Positions 61,226 through 64,000 of a stretch of DNA of 64,000 nucleotides are shown piece by piece. Position numbers and translations under genes: made by a program. The notes under the pieces are model-generated. The model searched no databases, was not told where the DNA came from, and saw only the letters and a list, made by a program, of their open reading frames with translations. Position 1 is the first letter of the stretch. The number at the start of each line of letters is the position of its first letter. The stretch lies in contig NC_084666.1 of the NCBI RefSeq assembly GCF_028389875.1, positions 30,412,308-30,476,307 on the forward strand. Direction: 5' to 3'. This stretch comes from Rhea pennata. Lineage: Eukaryota > Chordata > Aves > Rheiformes > Rheidae.

Positions 61226-64000
61226 CTGCAAGGAAAGAGAATATTGAAAGTGCTGCTACAACTGTCGAAAACTGCAAAGGCTGTCACATTTAAATACAAT
61301 GCCTACTAAACTGATTTAAGCATCACCTTGTTCTCACTGAATTGAAATGAAAACAGTCTTTTTTCTTCAGAGAGAGGAAGATTAGGCCATAAAGCCCATC
61401 ACAAGAAAAGATAACAGGGGACAGGCAATATATGTTAACAGTGTTAAAATACCAAGGATATATGCTTCATAAAAAGAAACAAACAATACAATTGGCTTTA
61501 ATTGCTCTTTTCTAAAAATCCTAGTATCCATAGACTTTTAATTAATTAGTCACAGAGGATAGCCTTCACATCAATGGAAATTCCTGGCATGCATAAAATT
61601 TTAAACTGGAGTCAGTGAAGGGTAGGGGTCCCTCTGGACTCTCTCCAAAGTTATACTCTGTTGATAGTGGCTCTGTGTTTATACTCCTCTTCGCAATTAA
61701 GAGATGTTTCTCATACATTCTGACTTGTAGTAGCTTAATTCCTTACTGATTCTGGAAGTTTAAAAGGTCTCCCAACTGTGACTAATGAGACAGCAAAAGA
61801 AACTCCTGCACTTCAACAGTTTGATACCTCCAGGCTCTTCCCTGGTCCACTCTTCCTCCCACGGGCTAGCAGCTAACATTTTAAGAATGTCCTGTGAAGT
61901 TTCTACTTCAGTCTTGCTCCAGGCAAATTTTAACACTCGCAGATAGTGAGCCGCAAAAGCTCACTGACAGTGTAGCACATAAGTAAATTGTAAATAACAT
62001 CTCCACTGATTATGTTTGATGTATCAGTAATGCCTGAGGGCGTAATTACATATATGTCACTTATGTCTCAATCTTTTCATATAAATCCTGAAAGGGAATG
62101 ATCCTGGAACTGACATATTTGGTCTTCCACTCATCTAGAAAATTTCAGGTCACACACAGTTAGAAGAATAAAGCCAATGAGAAAGATCTTAATATGACAC
62201 CAGGAAAACATAAAATAACCTCTGGTGTTCAAAGTAGGAAACACTATCTGCCACCCAGCTCCATGAGTGCCAAAGTTTCACTTCATTTGTTTAGATTGCT
62301 TTAATTGAAAAACAAACACACGTGCATGCTCCAAACTGTAACTGTTTGTGTGCCAGGAACACAAACTTTTACACTCTGAAAAACAAATAAATTATTCTTA
62401 TTTCAAGTATTTTATTTATGTATAGTCTAGCTCCTTATCTTTTCCTATTTTTATAGTACATTTCATAAGCTAAGTAAAATAAGTGAACCTCCATATTTAT
62501 TTTTAAGACCAATTACTCCTGGGACACAGAGCCAGTGTCATTTTCTTTGTTTCCTTGCTAGTACAAAATAGTATTTCTGTCTAAGACTCAGAGAACTTAA
62601 GAGGACTGGCTTGCTTATTTAAAGTTTTCAGAAGGAAAAAGAGTAAAATGATCTTAATTTGCAAAGAGGTCAATGAAAACATAAGGAAGTGTATATTTGA
62701 GTCAGCACAATTTTTTCCCAGTGTTAAAAAGCTTCACTAGCTAAATACTGGCTTTAATGAAGTCAACATAAGATTCAAGTCCATCTGCCAGAACATAGGT
62801 GATGAATGAAAATCAGAAAGGATTGAAACAAAAAGTAAGATCCAGACCCTGGAAGATCTGAGGGCTGGACTTGAAAGTCAGTTTGGGCTGATCTAAAAGC
62901 AATACCATCATTCTGATGTTAACAAGGTTCAGAGACAAGGAGGAATCTTCTGGTGGTCATAAATGGCAATCCAGTGGTCTATCCCTATGTGACAGGGCTC
63001 CTATACACGCTGCCTCAGACTGTTATCTTCTGGAGCTTGGATGCTGTTTCCAACATACCACAAACAGATAGGAAAGGGGGGATTAATTCCTGGTAAACAA
63101 CCTCAGAGCACTTCTATGCATTCTTGTTAAGGGCAGGGCAGCATTGTTTTGCCTTCGCTTAGTCATCTTTATCTGCAATTGTCATATCCCAGGGGACGGT
63201 ATCAACTACTGATCCCTCCTAGGACCCACACGTAGTTTCAAGACAGCTATTGAACGGTACCTTACTGGGAAAAACGAGCAACTCGGCTTTCTATCAGTAT
63301 TACCTAACTGAAATTACACTGAGTGCTTTATTATTAATCACTACGCTTCACAGTAATTATGAAGAACCAAGAAGCTTTTCTATTCCTGCTGAATTTCCTG
63401 GAAATATGCAAACTTGTTTTAAGAAGTAGCTGATGTATTCTGTAAAATTTTGCCTTAATTTTGAGCTATAATTAAAAAAAAGAAAAAAACAAGGAAACAA
63501 TATACCCAATTCTTTGGGACTTTTGTCTAAAAAGAGTTTTGTCTCTTTCCTTTGCAGACCAAGAACCGTCCCACTGATTCTGTATATGTTAGAAAAGCAG
63601 AATACAGTTCTAATGTTATGGCAAAGAGCCAGAACAGTGAACATTACATCAAGACAACGTTCTAACATTCAGCTCATTGTGGCTGGCCAGAATCCCCCCA
63701 TCCAGACTTCACAGTCCTGTCAGAGAGGAGGTAACGTGGCACAACACACACGAGCTCACTGACAGGCAGTTTTCAGATTTTGACAGGCATTTCAGATTAA
63801 AGCCAGCTTTCCATGAAAGAGTTAGCTGAACAACTGACTTTTATACATGGCCAAGCCCTGCAGTTTTCACTCAGTCAGAACACAAAATGAAACGTAAGCA
63901 GAGTTTTTACTATGTGTCATTGGCAGGTTTTATACAGGTATTATCCCAGACCACAGATAAACAATTTGCTAGTTTTTTTCAGCTTTGTTAATGTACAGTT
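61226..64000 (-). other. DLC1: DLC1 intron, SAM exons not found
   Basis: Sequence upstream of the large exon on the minus strand. I looked for the SAM-domain exon residues and found none, so the intron runs past the window. No CpG island or repeat stands out. Confidence 0.7.

Noticed and set aside
61226..64000. Search for the DLC1 SAM-domain exons or an alternative promoter
   Set aside because: No matching residues, suitable splice pair or CpG island was found.
1..64000. CRISPR arrays, tRNA or rRNA genes, bacterial operons or viral genes
   Set aside because: No regularly spaced repeats, no tRNA-like T-arm/A-B box pairs, and no viral-type frames were seen by eye.

Overview
This is a vertebrate chromosomal window, most likely from a bird or a close sauropsid relative. 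The evidence is split genes with GT-AG introns, CpG-island sequence, and a CR1 LINE whose 3' end carries the CR1-type tail with a repeated ATTCTGTGA motif, together with older, decayed CR1 copies. Repeat density is otherwise low and introns are fairly compact, which fits a bird better than a mammal. No bacterial, viral, CRISPR or operon-like content was seen.

Two protein-coding genes are supported, arranged tail to tail. TRMT9B (KIAA1456), a Trm9-type class I SAM-dependent methyltransferase-like protein, lies on the + strand. Its three coding exons (17716-17869, 21057-21230, 22732-23768) splice in frame to 454 codons plus a stop. A CpG island with a strong splice donor (1890-2480, donor at 2226) is its probable promoter and 5' exon, about 15.5 kb upstream. 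DLC1, a RhoGAP and START-domain focal-adhesion tumour suppressor, lies on the - strand. Ten exons between 61225 and 49324 join in frame to 1007 codons plus a stop. They cover everything after the N-terminal SAM domain, and the SAM exons lie beyond the right edge.

Layout: 1-1600, upstream flank with a (CT)n tract and weak CR1 remnants. 1.9-2.5 kb, CpG island. 2.2-17.7 kb, inferred first TRMT9B intron with old CR1 copies, a 1.1-kb younger CR1 (12.4-13.5 kb) and an AT-rich stretch containing a perfect 12-bp stem hairpin. 17.7-24.1 kb, TRMT9B coding exons and 3' UTR. 24.1-47.5 kb, intergenic, with a second, orphan CpG-rich zone at 40.6-41.85 kb. 47.5-49.3 kb, probable DLC1 3' UTR. 49.3-61.2 kb, DLC1 exons. 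61.2-64 kb, DLC1 intron.

The two genes act separately: TRMT9B belongs to the tRNA-methyltransferase-like family, and DLC1 switches off Rho GTPases at focal adhesions. Their adjacency matches the human 8p22 order, so the segment looks like ordinary conserved synteny. I found no convincing new system. The most useful leads are an upstream ATG that would extend TRMT9B in frame, the orphan CpG-rich zone, several perfect inverted repeats, and a 22-bp tandem duplication beside the last DLC1 splice acceptor.
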